Shown here in pieces: positions 1-12,660 of a DNA stretch of 64,000 nucleotides. How positions within the stretch are numbered: position 1 is the stretch's first letter; each line of letters begins with the position of its first letter. The notes below the pieces were generated by a model, which was not told the DNA's origin, ran no database searches, and worked only from the letters and a program-made list of their open reading frames with translations. The translations under genes were made by a program, and so were the position numbers. Origin of the DNA: Caenorhabditis remanei (Eukaryota > Nematoda > Chromadorea > Rhabditida > Rhabditidae); contig NC_071331.1 in assembly GCF_010183535.1 (NCBI RefSeq), forward strand, positions 4,774,001 to 4,838,000. The letters are read 5' to 3'.

Positions 1-532
1 AATTACTTTTTTAAAATTTTATTTTTAACTTAAAAGTCCTTCAAATTTTGAGCGTAATCCGATGATACTGCTTACAAGAAACTTCTAAGGTCAACGAAGC
101 TGTATATCACTGTCACAAGTAGATTTTAGAGTTGTAATGCAATTTGTTTTCATGCTTATAATGACTTATAAATTTGAAAAGTGTCATGAAATTTATTGCG
201 ACCTGCAGTGTATAGAATTCCAACGAGAAGAGCCTGAACGAACTATTATTTTACAGATATTTGAAACATAAATTATTTTCCTGTGAATTCAATTTTTTAA
301 ATTTTATAGCTATAGCTCATCAATTTGAAGTAAAAGCTTTCAAACTACACATTTATTTTGTAACTTGTTGCAAACCTTACATAAATGTATATGCGAATAA
401 AAACAGTTTCGTGACTATTTTCAAATGAACCGAAAATTAAGTAATCCAATTACTACAGTCAAATCGGGTGGAAAATTTGCTGAGTTGATAAAAAGTGGAG
501 ATGAGACTACTGTGGTATCAATGAAGTTAAGG

Positions 533-650
533 CAAGGCTGTCGCACGGCCGGCCGCGGCTTTTCTTGCAAATCTCAAACAGACGCGATCGGCCCAAAAAA
601 ATTTTTGGCACCAGTGGGGGCACCCTGATTGTCAAGCTGTTCACGTTTTT
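533..650 (+). repeat. Truncated copy of the CAAGGCTGTC MITE family
   Basis: Begins with CAAGGCTGTC and the G/C-rich block ACGGCCGGCCGCGG. It then runs through the same GGCACCAGTGGGGG segment as the complete element at 6796-7019. The right terminus is not recognisable. Confidence 0.6.
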
Positions 651-801
651 TCTGCCTCAACTTGACAAAAAACTTTTCAAATTTATTTTTAGTTACTAAG
701 CGGCATTTTTTAGGTTCATGATTACAGGATAAATGAAAGTTTCTAGCAGTGAAAGTTTTTGTCTTGCATTTCCTCCACAAAAAGTGATTTTAAAATAAGT
801 C

Positions 802-868
802 CTGTTTCAATAATAGCATTTTTTGAAAATTTTCCTTTATTCTTCAGTAATTTATTTTTCGAAACCCA
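802..868 (+). ncRNA. Predicted 21U-RNA locus (core 802-809)
   Basis: CTGTTTCA core in A/T-rich flanks. The downstream CAGT at 845-848 supplies the 5' U at 848, 46 bases from the core start, so the predicted 21-mer is 848-868. Confidence 0.55.
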
Positions 869-1637
869 CTTTTTCAATCAAATTTGGAAAAAAAAGTGTT
901 TTGATTCATTTTTAGTCGTTGCATTATCAACCGTTCCTCAATTCCTTATCAAATTTGTATAACTTATTTTGATGTTGAATAAAGTGTGAAACTGAAAGTC
1001 GTTGTTTCTTCTCACAATACTTATCTAACATTTCATTCTCACCCTCGAGCCCAAAATACAACCCGTTCAGTAGAATCAGAATTTCTGACAGAAGGAGAAT
1101 TGTAGCGTCTGTGGTATAGTAAATTGAATGACCCTCTAATTATGGAATTCTTCTATTCTACCTGACTAGAATAATGTGGAAAGATTCCTAGCGTATGGAC
1201 AATATGTTAACTGAGTTCACCTCCCCCCATGCACATCAATCCAGAACAGAAGAATGCCTTAAATTCGCCACGGCCATCATCAAATTAGCAGAAATCTACA
1301 GTTTCAATATGGTGGTTAAGTTTCAGAACCATTATTCCATCTACTAGAAGATTGTATTTCCCTGGTTTTTTTTATTGAAAAAGAAATATGGCGCATCTTT
1401 TAGACACAGTTCCGATTTACACAACAGAAAAGATATTCCAAAAATCAACATCCATCTTTCAAATCGTTTTTTTTTTAAATTTTCTCTGCTTCGTTTAGAT
1501 GTGATTAAATTAATTCTGAGGGTAATGACAATTTATATAAATAATATTCAACATTTGTTCAGAACTTCAAAATTCAAACGAAATCTTCTGATACTGCGTA
1601 TTAAAAGTTATTAGTTCAACAACAAAAGTGTGTATCA

Positions 1638-1705
1638 CTGTTTCAAGTAGTTTTTAGAGATGTTTAACGATTTTTGATATTTGATGATACAAACCCTGAT
1701 TTTCG
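1638..1705 (+). ncRNA. Predicted 21U-RNA locus (core 1638-1645)
   Basis: CTGTTTCA core followed by TGAT at 1682-1685. The 5' U at 1685 is 47 bases from the core start; predicted 21-mer 1685-1705. Confidence 0.5.
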
Positions 1706-1777
1706 ATGATTCTAATAATTTCTAAAACTTTAAAATGCACCAAAACTCATTGACATTTTCTAAATGCAGAGTTAAAC

Positions 1778-1845
1778 AGTCAAAGTAAATTGATTATAAC
1801 GAGATATGAATAAATAACATTTCGTATTACAACACCTTGAAACAG
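1778..1845 (-). ncRNA. Predicted 21U-RNA locus (core 1838-1845, minus)
   Basis: TGAAACAG on the plus strand is the core on the minus strand. The minus-strand YRNT is CGTT, with its U at 1798; predicted 21-mer 1798 down to 1778. Confidence 0.5.
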
Positions 1846-2420
1846 AATCCATTTTTCTGTGATTTTTTTCCATATGGCTTTTCAAAGTGTAGTATTTTGT
1901 TCAGAACACTAAAACACCAGAAGTTCTAATACAAAATTTTGAAAATGGGTCATGTTTCAATAATAACATTTTACGTATTTCTACTCGGAATTTATAATCA
2001 TAAAGTGCGTTAGATAATAACAATTTGCAAATTTATCGGTATAAACCAATTACACCATATGTCTTGCTATTTCTTCCGTAAAAATTAGGCGTTCGTTTCT
2101 TTTTTAGTTGCACTTCCTGTTTATCAAATTTGTAGAACCTATTTTGATTTTTTCTTGATCTTTCTTTTTTTGATCGTTTCTTTTCTGTACTGCTCCGAAG
2201 TTACTAGGAGATCACTTTTTTTCTGTTTTCTTACTTTTTTTGTTAATATTTCAAAGGGTCTTCAAAAATGTTCTCTTTTGGAATTTCTAAATTTCCCTCT
2301 TTAATTTTTTTTACTTATTTTGATAATAAGATTAAGACGAATTAGTTCAAAATTTCATTCTGGTTACTTAACATTTTGTCTTGAATTTTCTTGGATCCAA
2401 AAGTAACAGCCGCAAAATAC

Positions 2421-2435
2421 TTGGCACGCTGCCAG
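2421..2435. promoter_or_regulatory. NFI-like palindrome TTGGC-N5-GCCAG
   Basis: Matches the nuclear factor I consensus TTGGC-N5-GCCAA with one mismatch. Duplicated module copies carry it at 8330-8344 and, inverted, at 9773-9787. Function is not shown. Confidence 0.35.
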
Positions 2436-3423
2436 GTTTTTTTTTCGCACGGCTACACACACAGACCCAGAGAGAACCGAGGTCTTGGAGAAGGGGGACT
2501 TTCCACGGGTTTCCCTCACTGTTTTAGGGAAAATGAATGAGACAGAGGGAGAAAAATTGCTAACAAAACATTCTAACCTTTAGTGGAGAAACCTGGAATT
2601 TGAAACTGAAATTAATTAGAAGTAGAAAATGTTAAGAGTATGTTAGAAACGTTGGCCAATTTAACAGGAAAATCACATTGTTACTTTTTTCAAAACTATA
2701 ATATTCCACTAGTAACCCCATTTTAAAAATCTCGAAGCTATAATTCTATTTCTGCTGGTAGCATCCTATTTTGACAGTCTAGTATAGCACAAACAACGGA
2801 ATCCCATGGTCATTAGAAATCTTGGAAACGTGCCAGATAGGTCTGTTGGCCGATAGGAAGGACCAATGTGTGTATTGGGAACAGCAAAAAAGAGAGATCA
2901 GGGACGGTCGAAAGTTTTTTTACTTCAATGTTTCAAGTTTTACAGATATTTGAGTGGAGTCGTTGTAAGAACGATCAGATGAAACAACGCACAAAAAAAA
3001 GTCGAACTTGGTAGAGAAGCACTTTTCACATTACAGAGTAAGTTGAATAGAAATAACTATGTAGCCACTCAATATTGTTATACACAGTCAAAGCTTACCG
3101 ATAGGGCTGGCTGGGAGTGGAGTCTATGATTCAAATTTTGCAATTGGTGGGAAGAACGTCATTGGAGAGAAGGTTATGGAATTGGAGCTCACAGTACGGA
3201 TTTGTTTTTCAAAATGAAATTGAGAACAAGATGAAGCAGGAGAAAAACTCTAGACAGCAAGTAGAAATTTTACGAAAACCCCACGAGAAGTTCTTTCTCC
3301 GAATAGTGACTTCAATCAAAGCAAACCACGTTCCAAACCTTACCAGCTACAAAAACTGTGTTTCAGCTTCTCAAGATATAAGAGACCATCAGCATACTTG
3401 CAAAATATCGGCCAGGTAGAGAA

Positions 3424-3470
3424 AGTTGCCGGCCCGGCCCGGCCCGGTCGGCCCGGAGTCAAAAAATGAG
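3424..3470. repeat. GGCCCGG-repeat end of a hAT-type MITE
   Basis: Contains tandem GGCCC units followed by GTCAAAAAATGAGCAC. This is almost the same as the left interior of the complete element at 54468-54756. The other terminus is not evident. Confidence 0.5.
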
Positions 3471-3517
3471 CACAATTTTTTCACAAAATTTTTCGAAATT
3501 TTTTGAAATTTTCATCA

Positions 3518-4290
3518 AAAATAGTTTTGTATCTTCAGCTTTAAATTGGGACATAAACCAACTTAATGTGGATTGTTTTGGCTGAGTTATCATAGCTTGA
3601 ATTGTGAATAGATTTTAAAAATTAACACTGGTAACATCCAGCTTCCGGCCACGACTTTCTAAAATTTTTTATAATTTTATTTAATAATTCGAGTATATCT
3701 GGTTTCCAGCTTTGAGAAAATATTTGCATTTCTGCTGTACGTCACGATTGAAGACAGTTACCATGATGTTAATAAGGTCAGGTGTGAACAGGTAATTACA
3801 AGGTGGCTATTCAGTATTGTGACTTGTGTTTCACTCCATATCCGAAATTGGATGCTTACAACTAGAGTTCATTTTGTTATCTAACACAATACAATTTTGA
3901 TAGTAGGTTTTTGACCAAAATATTCTATGCTTGGTTGCGTGGAGCGTCCTCTACTTTTGATGACATTACACCAGACCACGGAATCAAACATAGATTTTTT
4001 TGTAAAAAAACATTTTTTGTAAAAAAAACCTATTCACAGTGTTGTATAGTGTTAGATAACAAAATTAATTTGTATGTATGCATCTAATTTTTGGATATGG
4101 AGTGAAACACAAGTCCCAATACTGAATAGCCACCTTGTCCTTTTCTCACCTGACCTTATTAACATCATGGTAACTGTCTTCAATCGTGACGTACAGCAGA
4201 AATGCAAATATTTTCTGAAAGCTAGACAATCCACATTAAGTTGGTTTATGTCCCAATTTAAAGCTGAAGATACAAAAAATTCAATTTTGA
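3518..4290. repeat. Inverted repeat (foldback), arms about 240 bp
   Basis: Left-arm segments at about 3518-3581 and 3712-3890 are the reverse complement of about 4045-4290. The left arm is interrupted by roughly 130 bp at 3582-3712 that the right arm lacks, which looks like a secondary insertion. The open frame across 4074-4616 is a by-product of the arm and is not annotated as a gene. Confidence 0.75.
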
Positions 4291-5161
4291 GACAAAACTA
4301 CATTACTTCCATAGATATTTTGCAGGAAAAATTCAATTTTCAATTTTTTTCAAATTTTTCTCTTCAAATTTTTTTCTATATTTTTTCTGCTTTTGGAGTG
4401 CCCCGGGGTTTTATGAGTGTTTTCAACATATTTATGCATTCGCTACTTTATGACACTATTTTCAATCGATTTCTACGGTTAGAATTTTTTATACGGTTTT
4501 TACGCACTGAAGAAAAAATGTTATTTCGTTTCCAATTTCATATTATTAAAGTTTGTAGCATTTTTATCTTATTGTTTTCTAAAACTAGAAGAGTTAAGCT
4601 TTCTTTCATTTTTTAGATCTTCTATTTTGAGTTAGATTGAAGCAAGTTATGAAGGTTTGAAGTTTGCGAAAAACGTTTTTCATCATTTTTTCAAAAATTC
4701 AATTTTCTCAAAAACTATGATAGCACAAAACACAATATTTTCAGGAACATTTTACTTTTGCATGGGTGTTCGTTTGAAAATATAATGAGCCAAAACCATG
4801 CATATCAATTCGCAATCATTCCATGTGAAACATTTATTTCAGTTTCAGGAGGTGTAATTAACATATTTGCAGAAAGCTTTCAATGGTACATGTTAAGAAT
4901 GTAATTAAAATGGAAAAGAGCATTTTTACAGAATTGTCACGGCCCGATTTTTGACAAGTTTAATTTTTTTAAAGACAACGTAAATCGACAATTGTTCGAT
5001 TAAAGTTTTGATTGTAATGATAAGAAGGTGAAACTGTAAAATTAACTTTTCACTGTTCCGTGCGGGGAAAAAATCAAATAAGACCTGCATTTTTATTAGT
5101 CATCGGGAAACATTTTGGCTTTTTCTATTTGTGAAATGGTCAGTATCGTTTTCCATCAATT

Positions 5162-5228
5162 CTGTTTCAAATTGTAATATCTGAAACTCGTTTTCTGTTT
5201 TTGCTAGTCTGAGGAGGAGTTCACAATT
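5162..5228 (+). ncRNA. Predicted 21U-RNA locus (core 5162-5169)
   Basis: CTGTTTCA, then TAGT at 5205-5208, exactly 46 bases from the core start. The duplicated module carries the same arrangement at 14049, so the motif pair has survived divergence of the copies. Confidence 0.6.
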
Positions 5229-5392
5229 TAGAACTGTGATTCACTTTTGAGTAATTACAATTTTGAATGGGCCAAACAGAAAAAAAGACGAAAAACAAGA
5301 AAATATTTTGTTTTAGTTGATTGCAGTATCAAAGTGAATCCTTCCAGTAAAAAAAGTTTGCAATCCGAAATCATGTTCACTTTTTTATCCCC

Positions 5393-5459
5393 GGACCAAA
5401 TCACCATTGTAAACCATTACAACATTCCAAAACCAACAAAAAAATTCATAGTGAAACAG
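5393..5459 (-). ncRNA. Predicted 21U-RNA locus (core 5452-5459, minus)
   Basis: Minus-strand core with YRNT TGGT and U at 5413, offset 46. The paralogous module has a core at 14376-14383 with U at 14339. Confidence 0.6.
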
Positions 5460-5523
5460 CAATCGAATGTTGTCCGCGACGTCCTAATCGGCGTTTTATT
5501 CCAAATTGAGTTTCTCGAAATTT

Positions 5524-5589
5524 TATCATCGAAATGAATAAAGACTGTTAGAACAGAAGATTCTCAAACTTACAACAATAATGAAACAG
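5524..5589 (-). ncRNA. Predicted 21U-RNA locus (core 5582-5589, minus)
   Basis: Minus-strand core with YRNT CAGT and U at 5544, offset 45. Confidence 0.5.
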
Positions 5590-5652
5590 TGTTATCTGTG
5601 TATTTACTTTCAGAAAAATCTAGTTATATGGCGTTTCGAAATCTAATCTACA

Positions 5653-5735
5653 GCAAGGCTGTCAGAAATCGCGTCCGGTTTTTTCTTGAAAATCTCAAAA
5701 AGCCGCGGCTTTCTAGAGTACTGCTAGTATTATAG
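5653..5735 (+). repeat. Fragment of the CAAGGCTGTC MITE family
   Basis: Starts CAAGGCTGTCAGAAATCGCG, matching the right terminus of the 6796-7019 element read inverted, then TCTTGAAAATCTCAAA. Truncated. Confidence 0.55.
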
Positions 5736-6795
5736 TACAAAAACTTCACAGACTTTGCTTCATTTGTTCCCATGGATTAGAACATATTGAATGTATATTC
5801 GGAACGAGTGTTTTTTTTGCTTTCCAATAATATAGGTCAGGTCCCATAACTCCACTGTGACTAAGCGATTTTCCCCAGTAAAATATTGCTCGAAACTTAT
5901 CGGAAAATCCACCCGTTGATTTTCAATTTAAATGACAACTTTTGACAGAAGGACAATTGTAGCCTTTGTGGTACAGTAAAGTGAAGGATCCGATATTCAT
6001 GGATTTCTTCTATTCTACCTTAATAGAATGGTGTTGAAATCTTCCTAGCAAATTGGCTGATAAGACTTTTCAGTCTCCTGATCATCTCTGCGACACAGTT
6101 TGATATTCATGATAATTACACAACAAAAAAGATTTTCATACATGAATTTGAATGAACATCAACAGGAATTTTTCAAATTTTCACTGTTTTGTTTAGGTAT
6201 GATATTTTTAAATCAGATAAAAATCACAATGGATGATTTGTCGGACGTTTTTGAAAAAAATATACTGATAGATCAACAAGAAAAATAAAAAAATGTTTCA
6301 TGACAAAAATGCGAAGCATTCGTGTTTCAATAAAAACGTTTCTTTTCTGTACTTCTACTCAGAAGTTACAAGGATATCACTCTTTTTCGTACTTTTATTG
6401 TTGATCTATCAAGCTTTTGTCTTCAAAAACGCCCGGCACATCATAAATCGAAAAATCGTGCCTAGGGAAACATTTGCTGAAAGTGAAAATCAGACTACAG
6501 TAGAATAAAAAATTTTTTAAGTAACATGCTTCGCTTTATCCCGTTTTTCTGCTTCACCTTGACAAGGAATGTTCAAACGTTCGTTTTTAGTGACTCAGCA
6601 TCATTTTCAGTGATGATTATAAAAGAAAGTGTCCAAAAAATAAGAAAATCATTGATTTTCTTCCAATAAAAAGTCATGTGATAAACTGTGTAAAAGTGAA
6701 TGCCTTAAAACGGCAAACAATTACCAACATCTAGGAAGTGTAAAGTTGGCACAGAGACTTTTTTGGTAATCTTGGTTTCGACATTAACTCCAGTT

Positions 6796-7019
6796 CAAGG
6801 CTGTCGTACGGCCGGCCGCGGATTTTTCTTGAAAATCTCAAACAGTCGCAGTCGGCCCAAAAAAGTTCTGGCACCAGTGGGGGTCGAACCCTGGGTGTCA
6901 AATTGGTTCAAAAGTCAAAAGTATATCAAGTCATGTTTTGCCTTGAAAGTCTAGAAAGCCGCAGCTGTTTGAAAATTTCAAGAAAAAGCCGCGGCCGGCC
7001 GCGATTTCTGACAGCCTTG
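6796..7019. mobile_element. Complete 224-bp hAT-type MITE with 8-bp target duplication
   Basis: Termini are CAAGGCTGTC and GACAGCCTTG. The direct repeat CTCCAGTT flanks it at 6788-6795 and 7020-7027, the 8-bp duplication typical of hAT insertion. Subterminal blocks are G/C-rich (GGCCGGCCGCGG). The interior contains, on the minus strand, CAGGGTTCGACCCCC, which fits a tRNA B box. There is no coding capacity. Confidence 0.85.
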
Positions 7020-7689
7020 CTCCAGTTGATTGATAATAAACAGCAGTGAATTGCCAAATGCGCTTCAACCAAAAAGAAATATGTTTGTAGAAAAAATTGT
7101 TACGAGAAACGGTAAAAACCACAATTGAAGATCTTTAGAAACTCATACGTTCATTTTAATTTTGAAAAACCAATTATACCAGTTTTCTCCGTAAAAATTA
7201 GGTTTTCATTTCTTTTTCAGTGGATCTATCAAACGACACCCATCAAATCTGTAGAATATATTTTGATGTTAAAGAAAGTGTGAAACTGAAAGTCTTTATT
7301 TCTTCATGTCCAAATTGACCCGAAATTCAAATGACAACTTCTGCGCAGAAGGGCAATTGTAGCGTTTGAGATACAGTAAAGTGAAGGACCTTCTAATAAT
7401 TAAATTTTTCTACATAACTAGAATTGAAAGTGATAAACAGATGAAAATGGGATTTTTTTTTCAATTTTTGTGCAAGAACTTCCAAATTCAAACGATATCT
7501 CTTGATACTGCGTATAAAAACTTTTTAGTTCAACAACAAAAAGGTTCATCACTGTTTCAATTAGTTTTTAGAGATGTTTAACGATTCTCTAATATTTGAT
7601 GGAGCGTTGTCCCATTTTCCAATGATTATAATTTTTTAATTTAAAAATCTCAAAAATGCTACGAAACTTATTGACAATACGAAGTTAAA

Positions 7690-7757
7690 CGGGCAGTAAA
7701 TGGAATGCTAACGAGAAATGAATAAATAACATTTTTTATTACAACAATTTGAAACAG
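7690..7757 (-). ncRNA. Predicted 21U-RNA locus (core 7750-7757, minus)
   Basis: Minus-strand core with YRNT CGTT and U at 7710, offset 47. The context resembles the locus at 1838, suggesting the two are duplicates. Confidence 0.5.
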
Positions 7758-8329
7758 AAACCACTTTAGGTATGATATATTTAAATCAGAGATCTGTGAT
7801 TTTTTTACATCTAGCTTCTCAAAGCTTAATATTTTTTTCAGAACACTTCCAGATGTTCTAAATCTTTATTTTTTCAACAACTTGGAAATAGGTCCTGTCT
7901 TGCAATTTTTTCATGAAAGTCAGGTTTTTATTTATTTTTCAGTAGTTTTATTATCAACACTTTCATCAAAAAATCATCGAAATTGTAGATTTTTTTTGAT
8001 TTGTGTGAAAGTCTTCATTTCATCCCAGTACTCATTCAAAATTTCATTTATGGTTCGCAATAAATTGGCTATATATTAGATTTCTTCAGTTTCTTTTTCA
8101 AAATAGAGGGATTTCACAACAAAAAAAAAAGAATTTGGTACCCAATGGTTAAAAATAGGTAAAATCACAGTAACATGTTATGTTTTTGAGAGTCAAAATA
8201 TCCAATTTTCATATTTTTTAACTGATTTTGATGATGATTTTACGACGAATCAATTCAAAAGTTCATTACAGCTGGTTTAGTTCTTTTTTTTTAAATTTCT
8301 TAGATCTATAAGTAACGTCCGCAAAATAC

Positions 8330-8344
8330 TTGGCACGCTGCCAG
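8330..8344. promoter_or_regulatory. NFI-like palindrome, duplicate of 2421
   Basis: TTGGC-ACGCT-GCCAG in the second copy of the 2395-2650 module. The same palindrome appears inverted at 9773-9787. Confidence 0.35.
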
Positions 8345-9280
8345 GTTTTTTGCGCGCACGGCTACGCACACACAGATCGACGGAGGGGAAAGAGAACAGA
8401 AAAGAAGAGGGATTTTCCGCGCGGGGTTTCCCTCACCTTTTTGAATAGAATCGGTGAGTGGATGAGCCAAAACTTTGAGACTAGCAAAACTTTCTAACCT
8501 TTAGTGGAGAAACCTGGAATTTGAAACTGAAATTAATTAGAAGTAGAAAATTTTAAGAGTATGTTAGAAACCTTGGCCGATTTAACAGGAAAAGGGTGTT
8601 ACTACTTTCAAAACAATTCTACTAGTAACTCCATCATGCCAAGTAGGTCAGCTGGTCGATAAGAAGGACCAATGTGTGAATAGGAGCAAAAAAAGAGAGA
8701 GAGGAGGGGACGGCCCGCAGTTTTTTACCTAAATTTATTGTTTCCCAAGTTTTTTGAAAATTACAATGATATCCGAGATGATGAGAAGGTGAAACTTAGT
8801 AGAGAGACACTTACTGAAAACAAGGTAAGTTGAGAAAACTGCGTAGCCACCTAAACAGTCGGATGGACTGCTTACTAATGGGGCTGGATGGGAGTTAAGT
8901 CTATTATTCAAATACTGCAAGTGATGAAGTCACGGTATAAATTTTACGTGAACTGTATAAATTTTAGTATAAGTATAAATTTTACGTGAACTCTACAAGA
9001 AGTTATTTTCCTGAACAGTAACTTTCAATAAAAGCGAAAAGCGTTCCAAACCTTGCCAGGTACAAAAATGAAACTGTGTTTCAGGTACTCTACAAGAGAC
9101 CATCAGTAATATCGTATTTCGATACTGAAACTGCAAAAATGAATGAATCCAAACAACATAATCAAAGTTTTGCTAGTTCTAACTCATTCGAGCTTATTTT
9201 TGAAAACTTCATTCTTTTTTTATCAAAATTAAATCTCTGACGCAAAAAAAATCGTTTCTCCGAAAATTTCAAAATTGGTC

Positions 9281-9347
9281 CTGTTTCAATAATAACATTT
9301 TTCGTACTTCTACTCAGAAGTTATAATAATAAGTAGGTACAAAAAAT
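9281..9347 (+). ncRNA. Predicted 21U-RNA locus (core 9281-9288)
   Basis: CTGTTTCA followed by TAAT at 9324-9327, offset 46; predicted 21-mer 9327-9347. Flanking sequence resembles the cores at 802 and 14923. Confidence 0.6.
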
Positions 9348-9474
9348 TTCCTCACGCAGACTTCTTCTCACTTTTGTTATGAAAATAAATTTGTAACAAA
9401 AGTAACAAAATCATAGACTTTTGAGAACTCGTTGGAAAAGAAATACAAAAATGAAGTTCATTGAAAAATAGTTT

Positions 9475-9542
9475 CTGTTTCAAATAACTGTAAAATAGTA
9501 TTTCATTCATGTCCTTCTCGTTAGAAGGCAAGAAATCGGAGA
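9475..9542 (+). ncRNA. Predicted 21U-RNA locus (core 9475-9482)
   Basis: CTGTTTCA followed by CGTT at 9519-9522, offset 47. Confidence 0.5.
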
Positions 9543-10301
9543 TCGTAATTTCCTAACATACTCTCAAAATTTACTACGCTTAATTTATTTCAGTTTCGAA
9601 TTCCGGTTTTCTCCACTAAAAATTAGAATGTTTTGTTTGCAACTTTTCTCTCATCTACTCCCTGATTCTATTCAAAACAGTGAGGGAAACCTCCGCGGTC
9701 AGTCCCCCCATCTCCAAGACCTCTCTTCTCTCCCTCTGTCGGTCTGTGTGTGTAGCCATGCGCGCAAAAAATCTGGCAGCGTGCCAAGTATTTCGCAGAC
9801 GTTAATTGTGGATCCAAGAAAATTCAAAAAATGTGACTAGAAGAATTAGAATGAAATTTCGAACTGATCCGTCATATACTTATCATCAAAAGCAACCGTG
9901 ATGAACACTTTTGCAGTTGACCTAAAAATGGTTTATAAAGTCGATTCTTAGTGACAGAATTTTAAAAGTTCAGATGTTCTCGAAAACCGAAAACAGTAAG
10001 CATGCAATCATATCAAAATATTGTCATAAATATTTAAAAAATTCAAATCTAAAAGTTAGATTTTTCGAATTTTTGGGACTAACGTTTTCTGAAAACGAAA
10101 TTTGTGAAAACATTTAACGACACTCAAAGTTTGTTTTTGACACTATTTCTTGCCTAACTACTGATTGAGAAAAAAAATTACATAAAAAAATTGAATAGCT
10201 GAAACTGAACATTTTCATTCCTGAATGAAGAATGAAAATACTGTCACTATTTTCAAATAAGATGTACATAGTTGAAAAAGAAAATTTTCTGTTCCGATTG
10301 T

Positions 10302-12262
10302 TTAAGACGCACTCTCTGACTCGTTCGATCACCCATGTTCACCCGAAAAAAGTTGACCATCTCCGATTTGTCAATCCTTTTGATCAAAGACACTATCAAG
10401 TGTCCTCAGTAAATTGGGGTACTTTTTGGCCAGGTCCGTCACCTGGGTACCTAGAAAAATCAAAAAATCGATATTTTTCGAAAATTTTTCCTGAAGTAGT
10501 TAGCTATGAAATCTCAACGGGAAATTAATGTAGACACTATTTTAAGCATTTTTTGTGTTTAGAACAAAATTCCAGCTCAACACCTTCATAGTGAAAATTT
10601 TCAAAATATATGAAATTTTCGGGTTTTTTTCATGAAATCGTTTTTATCTCGGCAGTGACACGACAAGACAGCGTTTTTTATTTGAAAATCTAAATCTACA
10701 TGAAATTTGGTATCGGAAACATCTTGTCCCTACTCGTAACTCGGGGACCAAAGAACGGTTTTTGGGGGAAGTATGAGAAAAACTTGGATTTTAATTTTCG
10801 AGGTCCTCCGGTAAATCATTTTTGATGTTCCAAAACAAAGGTTTTTTAAGTTTTTTTATTCAATTATGTCATTTTATTTTATTCCCAACACGATTTTCGA
10901 TCATACCATAAAATTTTTTTCGAAAAAATTGAATTTTTTGAATTTTTGAAATTTTTTCCTGAAATGAATCATTTGAACTGAAATATGAAGGATAACAATA
11001 TAAAACTAAAAGGATATGATTGAAACATAATTTAGGTTTATGAAAAAATTAATTTCCATCATCGGGTCATCTGCAACGTACAATTTCATGATGAAATTTA
11101 GAGAAATGTTCAACTACGGTAGTTGATGCATAGGAACTTTGTACTTGCAACGTTATTTGGCAAAGGACTGTGTTGAAAATGACAGAAAACATAAGAAAAC
11201 TGCAAAAATTGATTAATATAGCGAGAATTTCGAAAAAAAATTGAAAAAAAGAGACTCATACATGTTCAATGGTCTGACCTTTTTTGGAAGTCAGAAAAGG
11301 TTTTTTTTTCAATTTTTTTTCGAAATTCTCGCTATATTAATCAATTTTTGCAGTTTTCTTATGTTTTCTGTCATTTTCAACACAGTCCTTTGCCAAATAA
11401 CGTTGCAAGTACAAAGTTCCTATGCATCAACTACCGTAGTTGAACATTTCTCTAAATTTCATCATGAAATTGTACGTTGCAGATGACCCGATGATGGAAA
11501 TTAATTTTTTCATAAACCTAAATTATGTTTCAATCATATCCTTTTAGTTTTATATTGTTATCCTTCATATTTCAGTTCAAATGATTCATTTCAGGAAAAA
11601 ATTTCAAAAATTCAAAAAATTCAATTTTTTCGAAAAAAATTTTATGGTATGATCGAAAATCGTGTTGGGAATAAAATAAAATGACATAATTGAATAAAAA
11701 AACTTAAAAAACCTTTGTTTTGGAACATCAAAAATGATTTACCGGAGGACCTCGAAAATTAAAATCCAAGTTTTTCTCATACTTCCCCCAAAAACCGTTC
11801 TTTGGTCCCCGAGTTACGAGTAGGGACAAGATGTTTCCGATACCAAATTTTATGTAGATTCCGAATATTAAATAAAAAACGCTGTCTTCTTGTGTCACTG
11901 TCGAGATAAAAACGATTTCATGAAAAAAACCCAAAAATTTCATGAATTTTCAAAATTTTCACTATGAAGGTGTTGAGCTGGAATTTTGTTTTAAACACAA
12001 AAAATGCTTAAAATAGTGTCCACATTAATTTCCCGTTGAGATTTCATAGCTAACTACTTCAGGAAAAATTTTCGAAAAATATCGATTTTTTGATTTTTCT
12101 AGGTACCCAGGTGACGGACCTGGCCAAAAAGTACCCCAATTTACTGAGGACACTTGATAGTGTCTTTGATCAAAAGGATTGACAAATCGGAGATGGTCAA
12201 CTTTTTTCGGGTGAACATGGTCTGTTGATCGATGCTCGATCGACTCGGAGAGTGCGTCTTAA
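10302..12262. repeat. About 1.96-kb near-perfect palindrome bounded by TTAA
   Basis: Left arm 10302 to about 11250 and right arm about 11298-12262 are reverse complements with few mismatches; the loop is only about 50 bases. The ends read TTAAGACGCACTCTC and its complement, so TTAA is at both boundaries. It could be a foldback element with a TTAA target duplication or an inverted duplication. There is no transposase. Short open frames inside the arms are not credible genes. Transcription across it would give a hairpin with an arm of over 900 bp. Confidence 0.85.
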
Positions 12263-12497
12263 CTTTTTGTCAGTCTTTGTGAAATTCCTCAATCCAGAAA
12301 CACTGTTTTGAATAGAATCAGGGAGTGGATGAGAGAAAAGTTGCTAACAAAAAACATTCTAATTTTTAGTAACTGGGTAGCCACTTAATATTGATATACA
12401 GTCGGATGGAGAGCTTACCTAGGGGAACTGGCTGGAAGTGGAGTCTATGATTCAAATATTGCAAGTGATGGAGTCAACGTCATTGGAAAGAGAAGGT

Positions 12498-12564
12498 TAT
12501 GTAAATGGTTTTCACTCAACACGAATTTGGTTTTTGAGATAGAATTGAGAGCAAGATGAAACAG
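12498..12564 (-). ncRNA. Predicted 21U-RNA locus (core 12557-12564, minus)
   Basis: Minus-strand core with YRNT TGTT and U at 12518, offset 46. Confidence 0.55.
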
Positions 12565-12660
12565 TAGAAATATTCCAGACTTAACCTCTGAAACTGGAAC
12601 AGTGAGTAGAAATTTTTATGAAAAACCTCACGAGAAGTTTTTTTCTCTGAACAGTGACAT

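Noticed and set aside
3117..3419. 100-codon open frame
   Set aside because: Lies in a module repeated at 8890-9110 and 12400-12660 where the frame is not preserved; no domain and no splice context.
4074..4616. 180-codon open frame
   Set aside because: Falls in the right arm and flank of an inverted repeat; A/T-rich low-complexity product (mostly Phe, Leu, Ile) without homology.
9628..9840. 70-codon open frame
   Set aside because: Inverted copy of the 2395-2650 module; the frame is absent in the other two copies.
10302..12262. CRISPR array or integron-like structure
   Set aside because: The repetition is a single large inverted repeat, not regularly spaced direct repeats, and the genome is eukaryotic.
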